64,000 nt of DNA, taken from the NCBI RefSeq assembly GCF_014203605.1, contig NZ_JACHJJ010000002.1:372001-436000 (forward strand), in the 5' to 3' direction. Each line of letters begins with the position of its first letter. Position 1 is the first letter of the stretch. The stretch comes from Thiemannella venezuelensis. GTDB lineage: Bacteria > Actinomycetota > Actinomycetes > Streptosporangiales > Streptosporangiaceae. Under the pieces are notes generated by a model. That model was not told where the DNA came from. It ran no database searches and saw only the letters and a program-made list of their open reading frames with translations. The translations under genes were made by a program, and so were the position numbers. Positions 16,091-24,800 of this stretch are shown one piece after another.

Positions 16091-16560
16091 TGCGCGTCAC
16101 CTTCACCGTGAACGGGCGCCCGGAGACGGCCGACGACGTGTGGGAGGGCGAGAGCCTCCTGTACGTGCTGCGCGAGCGCGTGGGCCTGCCCGGCTCCAAG
16201 AACGCCTGCGAGCAGGGCGAGTGCGGTTCCTGCACCGTCTACCTCGACGGCACCCCGGTCTGCGCCTGCCTGGTCGCGGCCGGCCAGGCCGAGGGCCGCG
16301 AGGTCCGCACCGTCGAGGGCCTGGCCGACGGCGACCGGCTCGACCCGGTCCAGGAGGCGTTCGTGGAGTGCGGCGCCGTGCAGTGCGGCTTCTGCACCCC
16401 CGGCCTCGTCGTGCAGGCGCACGACCTGATCGAGCGGGTCGCGCAGCCCTCGGACGCCGAGATCCGCGAGGCCCTGGCGGGCAACCTGTGCCGGTGCACC
16501 GGCTACGAGAAGATCCTCGACGCGGTACGGCTCGCCGCCGCGCGCAAGGCGGCGTCGTGA
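16090..16560 (+). CDS. Xanthine dehydrogenase-type [2Fe-2S] subunit
   Basis: A 156-residue iron-sulfur subunit. The plant-ferredoxin-like cluster site uses Cys40, Cys45, Cys48 and Cys60 (ACEQGECGSC), and the second cluster uses Cys99, Cys102 (QCGFCTPG), Cys134 and Cys136 (NLCRCTGY), exactly the pattern of the family. Electrons pass from the molybdenum centre through these clusters to FAD. The ATG overlaps the stop of the FAD subunit (TGATG), and the stop overlaps the GTG start of the deaminase, so translation is coupled. Confidence 0.93.
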   Translation: MRVTFTVNGRPETADDVWEGESLLYVLRERVGLPGSKNACEQGECGSCTVYLDGTPVCACLVAAGQAEGREVRTVEGLADGDRLDPVQEAFVECGAVQCGFCTPGLVVQAHDLIERVAQPSDAEIREALAGNLCRCTGYEKILDAVRLAAARKAAS

Positions 16561-17972
16561 CCGCCTCCGCGACCGGCGGGGGAGCGCGCTCCCTGCTGAT
16601 CGAGAACGCCTACATCGCCCCCGTGGCCGGCCCGGAGATCCCCTCCGGCTTCGTCCACGTCGAGGGCGACCGGATCGTGGCGCTCGGGGCCGGTCCTGCC
16701 CCGGAGATCCCGGGCGCCACCCGGATCGACGGCACCGGCTGCCTGGCCACCCCCGGCCTGGTCAACACCCACCACCACCTGTACCAGTGGGCCTCCCAGG
16801 GCCTCGCCCAGGACGCCACGCTGTTCGAGTGGCTGGTGGCGCTCTACCAGGTGTGGGCGGCCATGGACGCCGAGGTCGTGCGCGGCGCGGCCGGGGCGGG
16901 GCTGGGCTTCCTGGCCCTGTCCGGCTGCACCACCTCCTCCGACCACCACTACGTCTTCCCGAAGGGGCGCGGCGACCTGTTCGCCGCGGAGATCGAGGCC
17001 GCCCGGGAGCTGGGCATCCGCTTCCACCCGGTGCGCGGCTCGATGGACCGGGGCAGGTCGAAGGGCGGCCTGCCGCCGGACGTGGTGGTGGAGAAGCACG
17101 ACGAGATCCTCGCCGAGAGCGCCAGGGCCGTGGACGCCTACCACGACCCGTCCTTCTCCTCGAAGCTGCGCGTGGCGATCGGCCCGTGCTCGCCGTTCTC
17201 GGTCAGCGCCGAGCTGATGGTCGAGGCCGCCGCGCTGGCCCGCGCCAAGGGCGTGCGCCTGCACACCCACCTGGCCGAGACCCTCGACGAGGAGGAGCAC
17301 CTGCTCGCGCAGGTCGGCATGCGCCCGGTCGACTACATGGAGAAGCTCGGCTGGCTCGGCCCGGACGTGTGGTTCGCCCACGCCATCCACCTGAGCGACG
17401 CCGACATCGACGTCTTCGCGCAGACCGGCACCGGCTCGGCGCACTGCCCCAGCTCCAACGGCCGCCTCGGCGCGGGCATCGCCCGGGTCTCCGAGATGCT
17501 GGCCCGGGGCGCGACCGTCGGCCTCGGCGTGGACGGCAACGCCTCCTCCGAGCTGACCACACTCTCCGGGGAGATGCGCCAGGCCATGCTCTTCCAGCGG
17601 GCGAAGTACGGCCCCACCGCGCTGACCGCCCGCCAGGCCCTGGAGATGGCCACCCTCGGCGGAGCGAAGAACCTCGGCCGGGACGCCGAGCTCGGCACCC
17701 TGGAGCCGGGCAAGCTCGCCGACGTCGCGCTGTGGCGGACCGACGGGGCCTTCGCCTCGGCGATCACCGACCCGGTCGCCACCCTGGTCTTCGCCACCCG
17801 CCAGCCGCCGCTGGCCCGCCTGCTGGTGGGCGGCGAGACGGTCGTCGAGGACGACGAGCTGCGCACGGTCTCCCAGGACGAGCTCGGCCGCGCCGGCGGC
17901 CGGGCCCACCGCCGCCTGCTGCGCCTGGCCGAGGAACAGGGCTTCACCGCAGCCAAGGAGGTCCACACGTGA
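16557..17972 (+). CDS. 8-oxoguanine deaminase / guanine deaminase-like amidohydrolase
   Basis: A 471-residue amidohydrolase of the TRZ/ATZ branch. Metal ligands appear in order: VNTHHHLYQ (70-77), THLAETLDEEEH, FAHAIHLS, and GVDGNASSE with the Asp. The triple-His NTHHHxYQ motif is what I know from 8-oxoguanine deaminases, which convert 8-oxoguanine to urate; guanine deaminase or a related activity remains possible. It lies between the Fe-S and molybdenum subunits of xanthine dehydrogenase with 4-base overlaps or short gaps, so it belongs to the purine pathway. The GTG start at 16557 overlaps the preceding stop. Confidence 0.8.
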   Translation: MTASATGGGARSLLIENAYIAPVAGPEIPSGFVHVEGDRIVALGAGPAPEIPGATRIDGTGCLATPGLVNTHHHLYQWASQGLAQDATLFEWLVALYQVWAAMDAEVVRGAAGAGLGFLALSGCTTSSDHHYVFPKGRGDLFAAEIEAARELGIRFHPVRGSMDRGRSKGGLPPDVVVEKHDEILAESARAVDAYHDPSFSSKLRVAIGPCSPFSVSAELMVEAAALARAKGVRLHTHLAETLDEEEHLLAQVGMRPVDYMEKLGWLGPDVWFAHAIHLSDADIDVFAQTGTGSAHCPSSNGRLGAGIARVSEMLARGATVGLGVDGNASSELTTLSGEMRQAMLFQRAKYGPTALTARQALEMATLGGAKNLGRDAELGTLEPGKLADVALWRTDGAFASAITDPVATLVFATRQPPLARLLVGGETVVEDDELRTVSQDELGRAGGRAHRRLLRLAEEQGFTAAKEVHT

Positions 17973-17989
17973 GCCGAGAGGGAGGAAGC

Positions 17990-20308
17990 ATGAGCGCCAC
18001 GCCGGTGCGCGCGCCGCGGGACATCGCGGCCCCCGGGACCGGGGGAGTCGGCGACAGCCCGCTGCGCCCCGACGGGACGCTGAAGGTCAGGGGCGAGTTC
18101 GCCTACTCCTCCGACCTGTGGATCGACGGCATGCTCTGGGGCGCGACGCTGCGCAGCCCGCACCCCCGCGCGAAGATCGTCTCCATCGACGTCTCCGAGG
18201 CCCTGGCCCATCCCGGTGTGGCGGCCGTGCTCACCCACGAGGACGTCCCGGGCCGCAAGCACTTCGGTCTGGACCACACCTGGGACCAGCCGGTCCTGGC
18301 CGCAGGCGAGGTGCGCCACCAGGGCGAGCCGATCGCGCTGGTCGCGGCCGACCACCCGGAGACCGCGCGCCGGGCGATGGAGAAGATCCGGATCGGGTAC
18401 GAGGTCCTGGAGCCGCTCACCGACGCCCGCCGGGCCGCGTTCGACCCGGCCTACCCGCAGGTCCAGCCGCGCGGCAACCTCGCCCGCCACCAGCCCGTCC
18501 GGGTCGGCGACGTCGAGGCCGCCAAGGCCCGCGCCGAGGTGGTCGTCTCCGGCGAGTACCGGGTCGGCATCCAGGACCAGGCGTTCCTCGGGCCGGAGTC
18601 CGGCCTGGCCGTGCCTGCCGAGGACGGCGGCGTGGACCTGTACGTGGCCACCCAGTGGATGCACAACGACCTCAAGCAGATCGCCCCCTGCCTGGGCCTG
18701 CCCGAGGAGAGGATCCGCATGACGCTCTCGGGCGTCGGCGGGGCCTTCGGCGGGCGCGAGGACCTGTCGATGCAGATCCACGCGGCCATGCTCGCCCTGC
18801 ACACCGGCAGGCCCGTCAAGATCGTCTACAACCGGTACGAGTCGTTCTTCGGCCACGTGCACCGCCACCCGGCCGAGATGCGCTACGAGTACGGCGCCAC
18901 GAAGGACGGGAGGATCCTCTACGCCGACGTGGAGATCCTCCTGGACGGCGGCGCCTACACCTCCGCGACGATGAACGTGGTCGGCAACGCCGCCTCGCTG
19001 GGCGTGGGGCCGTACGTCATCCCGAACATCAGGATCGACGCCTACGGCGTCTACACCAACAACCCGCCCTGCGGGGCGATGCGCGGCTTCGGCGCGGTGC
19101 AGGCGTGCTTCGCCTACGAGTCGATGATGGACAAGCTCGCCGAGGCGTGCGGGCTCGACCCGGTCACCGTGCGGCAGGTCAACGCCGCCTCCCAGGGCAG
19201 CGAACTGGCCACCGGCCAGGTGGTCTGGGCCCCGCTGCCGATGGCCGAGATGCTCCAGCAGGCCCGCGAGCTGCCCATGCCGCCGCCGCTGGACGCCTCC
19301 GACCTCCGCAACCTGCCCGGCGGCGCCTCGCAGACCACGCACGGCGAGGGCGTGCGGCGCGGTGTCGGGTACGGCGTGGGCCTGAAGAACATCTGCTTCT
19401 CCGAGGGCTTCGACGACTACTCCACCGCCCGGGTCCGCCTGGAGGTGATCGGCGGAGAGGCGACCGCGCTGGTGCACACCGCCGCCGCCGAGGTCGGCCA
19501 GGGGCTGGTCACACTGGAGGCGCAGATCGCCCGCACCGAGCTGGGCGTCGAGCGGGTCGTCATCCACCCGGCCGACAACCAGGTCGGCGACGCCGGCTCC
19601 AGCTCCGCCTCGCGCCAGTCGTACATGACCGGCGGCGCGGTGATGACGGCCTGCCAGGCCGTGCGGGAGGGCGTGTTCGCCCTGGCCGCCGCCAGGCTGG
19701 GCCGTACCTACGATGACCTGTCGCTGGCCGGCGGGAAGGTCGTCTCGGCGAGCGCGGGCGTGCTCGCCGCCATCGAAGACGTCCTCGGCGACGCCGTCGT
19801 CGAGGAGACCCGCGAGTACCACCACGAGCCGACCACGGGCATGGACCCCGTGACCGGCAGGGGTGACTCGCACACGCAGCTCGCGCTCTGCGTCCACCGG
19901 GCCGTGGTGGACGTCGACGTCGAGCTCGGCCTGGTGAAGGTCGTGGAGCTGGCCGCCGTCCAGGACGTCGGCAAGATCCTCAACCGCCTCTCGCTGGAGG
20001 GGCAGATCCACGGCGGCACCGCGCAGGGCCTCGGCCTGGCGGTGATGGAGGAGATCGTGGTGGCCGGCGGGAAGGTGCGCAACCCGTCGTTCACCGACTA
20101 CCTGATCCCCACCATCCTCGACATGCCGCCGATGCGCCTGGAGATCCTGGAGAACGCCGACCCGCGGGCCCCATACGGCCTGCGCGGCGCCGGGGAGCCA
20201 CCCACGCTCTCCTCCACGCCCGCGATCGTCGCGGCCATCCGCGACGCCACGGGTCTCGCACTCACCCGAGTGCCGGTTCGTCCGGAACACATCACCGGAA
20301 GCAGTTGA
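17990..20308 (+). CDS. Xanthine dehydrogenase-type molybdopterin-binding subunit
   Basis: A 772-residue catalytic subunit of the molybdenum hydroxylase. Cofactor-binding segments are GGAFGGRED (250-258), CGAMRGFGAVQ (361-371), AEVGQGLVTLEAQ and the GSSSASRQSYMTGGA region. The catalytic base is Glu736 in GLRGAGEPPT near the C terminus. Substrate is probably hypoxanthine or xanthine by context. ATG 17990 is chosen because GGAGG lies at 17981-17985; a GTG at 17969 overlapping the deaminase stop is in the same frame. A maturation factor of the XdhC type is encoded downstream. Confidence 0.92.
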   Translation: MSATPVRAPRDIAAPGTGGVGDSPLRPDGTLKVRGEFAYSSDLWIDGMLWGATLRSPHPRAKIVSIDVSEALAHPGVAAVLTHEDVPGRKHFGLDHTWDQPVLAAGEVRHQGEPIALVAADHPETARRAMEKIRIGYEVLEPLTDARRAAFDPAYPQVQPRGNLARHQPVRVGDVEAAKARAEVVVSGEYRVGIQDQAFLGPESGLAVPAEDGGVDLYVATQWMHNDLKQIAPCLGLPEERIRMTLSGVGGAFGGREDLSMQIHAAMLALHTGRPVKIVYNRYESFFGHVHRHPAEMRYEYGATKDGRILYADVEILLDGGAYTSATMNVVGNAASLGVGPYVIPNIRIDAYGVYTNNPPCGAMRGFGAVQACFAYESMMDKLAEACGLDPVTVRQVNAASQGSELATGQVVWAPLPMAEMLQQARELPMPPPLDASDLRNLPGGASQTTHGEGVRRGVGYGVGLKNICFSEGFDDYSTARVRLEVIGGEATALVHTAAAEVGQGLVTLEAQIARTELGVERVVIHPADNQVGDAGSSSASRQSYMTGGAVMTACQAVREGVFALAAARLGRTYDDLSLAGGKVVSASAGVLAAIEDVLGDAVVEETREYHHEPTTGMDPVTGRGDSHTQLALCVHRAVVDVDVELGLVKVVELAAVQDVGKILNRLSLEGQIHGGTAQGLGLAVMEEIVVAGGKVRNPSFTDYLIPTILDMPPMRLEILENADPRAPYGLRGAGEPPTLSSTPAIVAAIRDATGLALTRVPVRPEHITGSS

Positions 20309-20337
20309 CCAACAGGGGCAGCCCTCACTCGTATCTG

Positions 20338-20381
20338 AAAACGCACCCTTTGTCAGGATTTATGCTGACTTGCGGCGTTTT
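20338..20381. promoter_or_regulatory. Nested inverted repeat before purine permease
   Basis: AAAACGC (20338-20344) and GCGTTTT (20375-20381) enclose GTCAG (20352-20356) and CTGAC (20365-20369), two nearly concentric inverted repeats. The patch is AT-rich against its surroundings and contains TATGCT, a possible -10. It may be an operator for the permease promoter or a terminator for the xanthine dehydrogenase operon. The rest of the gap to 20567 has only the permease ribosome-binding site. Confidence 0.5.
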
Positions 20382-20567
20382 AAGGGGTGTCCTGTGCATC
20401 CTCGCCTGTGGCGACCGCCGTAGGAGAGAAGGCCCGCAGGACGCCCCCACCCCCCGTGGGTGAACGGGAGAGACCCCACAACCGCACCCCCTCGAACCAT
20501 GCGGACGACCCCGGCCGGCCACCGGGGTCACTCCGTGGGTCGACTACGCCCTTGGGAGGGCCCGACC

Positions 20568-22016
20568 ATGACCCAGCTGCAGACCCGGCCCTCCGGCGAG
20601 GACCCCGAGGCGCCCGGCGCCTCCGGAACCTCCCGGACCTGGATCGACCGTTTCTTCGACCTCACCGGCCGGGGGACGACGGTCGCCAGGGAGGTCCGTG
20701 GCGGCATCACCACCTTCGTGGCCGTTGCCTACATCATCCTGCTCATCCCCATCATCCTCAGCGGCGCCAAGGACGTGACCGGCGCCGCGATGACCATCCC
20801 CCAGCTCACCACGGCGGTCGCCCTCTCCGCCGCGATCACCACGATCCTGATGGGCCTGGTGGGCAACGCCCCCTTCGCCCTCGCCTCCGGCCTCGGCATC
20901 GCCCCCGTGGTGGCCTTCCAGGCCGCTCCGCACATGACGTGGAACCAGGCCATGGGCCTGGTCGTGCTGGAGGGCGCGGTGATCGTGCTCTTCGCGCTCA
21001 CCGGTATCCGGCAGCTCATCATGGACGCCATCCCCACCCCGCTCAAGCACGCCATCGGCGTCGGCATCGGCATGTTCATCGCGCTCATCGGCCTGGTGGA
21101 CGCCGGGTTCGTCGGCCGGGGCGAGGGCACCGTGGTGACCCTCGGCACCGGCGGGAGGCTCTCCGGCTGGCCCATCGTGGTCTTCTGCGTCGGCCTGCTG
21201 CTGATGTTCGCCCTGTTCGTCCGCCGGATCCCCGGCGCGATCCTGATCGGCATCGTGGCCGCCACGGTGCTGGCCATCGTGATCAACGCGCTGGTGGACG
21301 GGGTGAAGTGGCCCGGGGTGGTCACGCCGGAGCTTCCCGAGCGGATCGTCTCCACACCGGACTTCAGCCTGCTGTTCGACGTGGACCTGTTCGGAGGCTT
21401 CGGCGCGGCCGGCGTGCTCACCGCCACGGTGGTGCTGTTCACCCTCGTGCTGTCCGGCTTCTTCGACGCGATGGGGACCATCCTCGGCGTCGGCGAGGAG
21501 GCCGGGCTCGCCGACGAGCAGGGCCGGATCCAGGGCGTCGGCAGGATCCTGACGATCGACGGCTTCGGTGCCGTCATCGGCGGCGTCACCGGAGGTTCCG
21601 CCAACACCATCGTGGTCGAGTCGGCCGCCGGAGTCGGGGAGGGCGCTCGCACCGGCCTCGCCGGCCTGGTGACCGGCGCGCTCTTCGCCGGGGCGATGTT
21701 CCTGACCCCGCTGGCGGCCGTCGTGCCCGCCCAGGCCGCGGCCCCCGCCCTGGTCCTGGTCGGCGCGCTGATGATGACCGCGGCCCGCAAGATCGAGTGG
21801 GACGACATCGACCTGGCCATTCCGGCCTTCCTCACCATCGCGCTGATGCCCTTCACCTACTCCATCACCAACGGGGTCGGCGCCGGAGTCATCGCCTACA
21901 CGGTGATCAAGGCCGCCCGCGGCCGGTTCGACCAGATCCACTGGCTCCTCTGGGTGATCAGCGCGATCTTCGTCGGCTACTTCGGCATCGGCGCCATCGA
22001 GCAGCTCCTCGGCTGA
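20568..22016 (+). CDS. NCS2-family (AzgA-like) purine permease
   Basis: A 482-residue transporter with about 12-14 hydrophobic segments. The GGITTFVAVAYIILLIP helix near the N terminus and GGVTGGSANTIVVESAAGV around residue 340 are hallmarks of the AzgA-like branch of NCS2, which imports adenine, guanine or hypoxanthine with protons. It presumably feeds the purine-degradation enzymes around it. ATG 20568 follows GGGAGG. A strong hairpin follows the gene, so it may end the first transcription unit. Confidence 0.88.
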   Translation: MTQLQTRPSGEDPEAPGASGTSRTWIDRFFDLTGRGTTVAREVRGGITTFVAVAYIILLIPIILSGAKDVTGAAMTIPQLTTAVALSAAITTILMGLVGNAPFALASGLGIAPVVAFQAAPHMTWNQAMGLVVLEGAVIVLFALTGIRQLIMDAIPTPLKHAIGVGIGMFIALIGLVDAGFVGRGEGTVVTLGTGGRLSGWPIVVFCVGLLLMFALFVRRIPGAILIGIVAATVLAIVINALVDGVKWPGVVTPELPERIVSTPDFSLLFDVDLFGGFGAAGVLTATVVLFTLVLSGFFDAMGTILGVGEEAGLADEQGRIQGVGRILTIDGFGAVIGGVTGGSANTIVVESAAGVGEGARTGLAGLVTGALFAGAMFLTPLAAVVPAQAAAPALVLVGALMMTAARKIEWDDIDLAIPAFLTIALMPFTYSITNGVGAGVIAYTVIKAARGRFDQIHWLLWVISAIFVGYFGIGAIEQLLG

Positions 22017-22021
22017 CAGTG

Positions 22022-22055
22022 CCGCCCGCCGTACGGTGCGCCGTACGGCGGGCGG
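22022..22055. terminator. Terminator-like hairpin after purine permease
   Basis: A perfect 15-bp stem (CCGCCCGCCGTACGG with its complement) and 4-base loop TGCG, 6 bases past the permease stop. No T tract follows. Confidence 0.7.
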
Positions 22056-22101
22056 TCCGTCTCCCGCGACGGCTCTCCTTCGACGACCGGAGGTTCCTCC
22101 C

Positions 22102-23280
22102 ATGCGTGAACTCGCCGACGATCTGCTCGGCTGGATCGAGGAGGGACGCGCGTTCGCGGTCGCCTCCGTGATCACGACCAGCGGCAGCGCGCCCCGGCAG
22201 CCGGGGGCGGCGCTCGCCGTGGACGACGGGGGCGAGGCCGTCGGCAGCGTCTCCGGCGGCTGCGTGGAGGGCGCGGTCTACGAGCTGTGCCGGGAGGCGA
22301 TCCGGACCGGGGAACCGGTCAGGCAGACCTTCGGCTACTCCGACGACGACGCCTTCGCCGTGGGCCTGACCTGCGGCGGGATCATCGAGGTGCTCGTCTG
22401 GCCGGTCCCGCCCGCCTCGCCCGCCGCCGCCGCGCTCGGCGCGGCCCTGGAGGCGGTGCGGCGGGGCGAACCCGTCGCGATCGTCCGTGTCCTGACGGAC
22501 GGCACCGGCACGGATCCCGGCCCGGGAACCGGCACAGGGCCGCAGACGCGTACGGGTGCCCGCGCGGACACGGATGTCCTCGCCGTCTTCGAGGACCGGA
22601 CCCTGGGCGGCCTCGCGGGCGGGCCCGCCACCGGGACCGTCGCGGCCGAGGTGCGGGCCATGCTCGACGCCGGGCTCACCGGCCTGCGCACCCTGGGCTG
22701 CGGCGGGGAGGAGGTCACGGTCTTCGCCGAGACCTACGCGCCCCCGCCCCGCCTGCTCGTCTTCGGCGCCGTCGACTTCGCCGCCGCGCTCACCCGCGCC
22801 GGCCGCTTCCTGGGCCACCACGTCACCGTCTGCGACGCCCGGCCCGTCTTCGCCACGCCGCGCCGCTTCCCCGACGCCCACGAGGTCGTCGTCGACTGGC
22901 CGCACCGCTACCTCGCCCGCACGCGGGTCGACTCCCGGACCGTGGTCTGCGTGCTCACCCACGACGCCAAGTTCGACGTGCCGCTGCTGGAGGCCGCGCT
23001 CCGGCTCCCGGTCGCCTACGTGGGGGCGATGGGCTCACGCCGTACCCACGCCGACCGCATGGCCCGCCTGCGCGCGGCCGGGCTGAGCGAGGCGGAGCTG
23101 TCGCGGCTGCGCTCGCCCATCGGCCTCGACCTGGGCGCCCGCACCCCGGAGGAGACCGCCCTGTCCATCGCCGCGGAGTTCGTCGCCCTGCGCCGCGGCG
23201 GGAGCGGCCTGCCCCTCACGCGGACCTCCGGCCCCATCCACCCGGAGAGCCGGGCCGTGCCGGCCCGGCTCTCCGCGTAG
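22102..23280 (+). CDS. XdhC/CoxI-family molybdenum cofactor maturation protein
   Basis: A 392-residue XdhC-like protein, which in related systems binds sulfurated molybdenum cofactor and inserts it into xanthine dehydrogenase. The N-terminal XdhC domain shows SGSAPRQPGAALAV and GSVSGGCVEGAVYE; the C-terminal Rossmann-like domain shows LLVFGAVDFAAAL, VCVLTHDAKFDVPLLEAAL and YVGAMGSRRTHADR. Between them, about 135-160, is a Gly/Thr/Pro-rich insert that looks like an expanded simple repeat. GGAGG lies 8 bases before ATG 22102. It probably serves the hydroxylase encoded upstream. Confidence 0.88.
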   Translation: MRELADDLLGWIEEGRAFAVASVITTSGSAPRQPGAALAVDDGGEAVGSVSGGCVEGAVYELCREAIRTGEPVRQTFGYSDDDAFAVGLTCGGIIEVLVWPVPPASPAAAALGAALEAVRRGEPVAIVRVLTDGTGTDPGPGTGTGPQTRTGARADTDVLAVFEDRTLGGLAGGPATGTVAAEVRAMLDAGLTGLRTLGCGGEEVTVFAETYAPPPRLLVFGAVDFAAALTRAGRFLGHHVTVCDARPVFATPRRFPDAHEVVVDWPHRYLARTRVDSRTVVCVLTHDAKFDVPLLEAALRLPVAYVGAMGSRRTHADRMARLRAAGLSEAELSRLRSPIGLDLGARTPEETALSIAAEFVALRRGGSGLPLTRTSGPIHPESRAVPARLSA

Positions 23281-23489
23281 TTGTGCCAACCCACAAAAAC
23301 CACCAGGTGAACGCCCCGGAAGCTTCGGACTTCCTGCGGCTGGACCGGGAACCGGGACGGCCTGTGTACTGGGTCACACACCCCTGAACGCTCCGCCTGA
23401 GCCGGAGCGAGGAGGTACCGCGCTGCCGCCTCCGGCAGACCTACGGGCCCCACCCCACCGGATCGATCCGACCCCGGGAGGAGCCTGCG
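23281..23489. other. 209-base gap with possible operator
   Basis: Immediately after the xdhC-like stop is an inverted repeat TTGTG-6-CACAA (23281-23296) followed by an A-rich stretch, unusual for this GC content and a candidate operator. GGGAGGAG (23477-23484) is the ribosome-binding site of the next gene. No gene or clear promoter was seen in between. Confidence 0.35.
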
Positions 23490-23948
23490 ATGGCCTTGAT
23501 GTTCCTCAACGGCGGCGCCATGCGTGGCGGGCCGCTGCACCACCTGCTGGAAGGCGCCCCGCTGGTGGCCGAGACCGCCACGGCGCCCAAGTACCGCTTC
23601 TACTCGGTGGGCGACCGCTGCCCCGGCCTGGCGCCGGTGGCGCACGGCGGGGCCGCCATCGAGGGGGAGCTCTACGACGTCCCGATGGACGTCCTGCGCG
23701 ACCGGCTGATGCCCGCCGAACCGCCCGAGCTGGAGCTCGGCGTGATCGAGCTGGCGGACGGCACGTCCTCGTTCGCGATGCTCCTGCGCCGCCCCTGCAG
23801 CTCGCACGCCGAGCTGTACGACATCACCGAGTCCGGTGGCTGGAAGGCCTACATGGATATCCAGCCGGATGCCGACGCAGACGCCCGCACAGACGCCCGC
23901 ACAGATGCCCGCACAGATGCCCGCACAGACAGGGAGAAGACACCGTGA
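23490..23948 (+). CDS. Allophanate hydrolase-related (gamma-glutamylcyclotransferase-like) protein
   Basis: A 152-residue protein whose first 125 residues resemble the C-terminal domain of allophanate hydrolase, a gamma-glutamylcyclotransferase-like fold: MFLNGGAMRGGPLHHLLEGA, then PKYRFYSVGDRCPGLAPV and GELYDVPMDVL. The amidase domain of a true allophanate hydrolase is absent. It starts the unit that continues with Hyi, GlxR and Gcl, between uric acid and glyoxylate enzymes. The stand-alone fold has no established reaction that I know. It is a candidate for the missing ureidoglycolate step or for urea handling (inference). The C terminus is a DART repeat encoded by a 12-bp tandem repeat. Confidence 0.65.
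   Translation: MALMFLNGGAMRGGPLHHLLEGAPLVAETATAPKYRFYSVGDRCPGLAPVAHGGAAIEGELYDVPMDVLRDRLMPAEPPELELGVIELADGTSSFAMLLRRPCSSHAELYDITESGGWKAYMDIQPDADADARTDARTDARTDARTDREKTP
23878..23929 (+). repeat. 12-bp in-frame tandem repeat
   Basis: Four and a third copies of CAGACGCCCGCA (two with T at position 5) at the 3' end of the allophanate hydrolase-related gene, encoding repeated Thr-Asp-Ala-Arg. A length change would preserve the frame. Confidence 0.85.
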
Positions 23949-24736
23949 CGCGGTTCGACGTCAACGCCTCGATCCTCTTCACCGACCTGCCGCTGCTGGA
24001 GCGTCCCGCCGCGGTCAAGGCCGCCGGGTTCGACGGCGTCGAGTTCTGGTGGCCGTTCGCCGAGGCCGTACCGTCCGACAGGGACGCCGACGCCTTCGTC
24101 GGCGCGGTCCGGGACGCGGGCGTGCGGCTCGTCGGCCTCAACTTCGCCGACGACATCGCCACCGGCGGGCGCGGTCTCGTCTCCCGTCCCGCCGACAGCG
24201 CCCGCTTCCGCGACAACGTCGACGCCGCCGTCGGCATCGCCGGGCGGCTCGGCTGCACGGCGCTCAACGCGCTGTACGGCAACCGCGTGGACGGCCTGGA
24301 CCCGGCCGAGCAGGACGAGCTGGCCGCCGAGAACCTCGCGTTCGCCGCGCGGGCCGCCGCCGGGATCGGCGCGACGGTGCTGGTGGAGGCGCTCAACGCC
24401 TACGAGTCGCCGTCCTACCCGCTGGTCTCCGCCGAGGCCGCGGTCGAGGTGATCGATCGGGTGGGGGAGCCGAACGTGGCGTTCCTGTGCGACCTGTACC
24501 ACCTGGCCCGGATGGGCGAGGACCTGGACGCGGTGATCGCCGGGTACGCGGGCCGGATCGGCCACGTGCAGATCGCCGACGCGCCCGGCCGGGGCCGCCC
24601 CGGCACCGGCGGGCTGGACTTCCCCCACCTGCTGAAGGTGCTCGACGGGCACGGCTACGACGGCTGGATCGGCCTGGAGTACAAGGACGCCGAGCCGGAC
24701 TTCGGCTGGGTCCGCGAGCTGGACCGGCCGGCATGA
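23945..24736 (+). CDS. hyi: Hydroxypyruvate isomerase
   Basis: A 263-residue TIM-barrel protein of the hydroxypyruvate isomerase family, which interconverts hydroxypyruvate and tartronate semialdehyde in glyoxylate use. Typical segments are ANASILFTDLPLLER at the N terminus, VEALNAYESPSYPL (catalytic Glu), LCDLYHLARMGED, HVQIADAPGRGRPGTG and GLEYKDAEPDFGW with the second acidic residue. GTG 23945 overlaps the preceding stop, so it is translationally coupled. Confidence 0.9.
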   Translation: MTRFDVNASILFTDLPLLERPAAVKAAGFDGVEFWWPFAEAVPSDRDADAFVGAVRDAGVRLVGLNFADDIATGGRGLVSRPADSARFRDNVDAAVGIAGRLGCTALNALYGNRVDGLDPAEQDELAAENLAFAARAAAGIGATVLVEALNAYESPSYPLVSAEAAVEVIDRVGEPNVAFLCDLYHLARMGEDLDAVIAGYAGRIGHVQIADAPGRGRPGTGGLDFPHLLKVLDGHGYDGWIGLEYKDAEPDFGWVRELDRPA

Positions 24737-24800
24737 CGACATCCCCGAACGCACCCGGAATCCCGGACGAACCGGCGAGAGGCCGGACGAGGAGAGCACA

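Noticed and set aside
20385-20470. Possible purine or guanidine riboswitch before the permease
   Set aside because: No recognisable aptamer core; only an inverted repeat and a ribosome-binding site can be supported.
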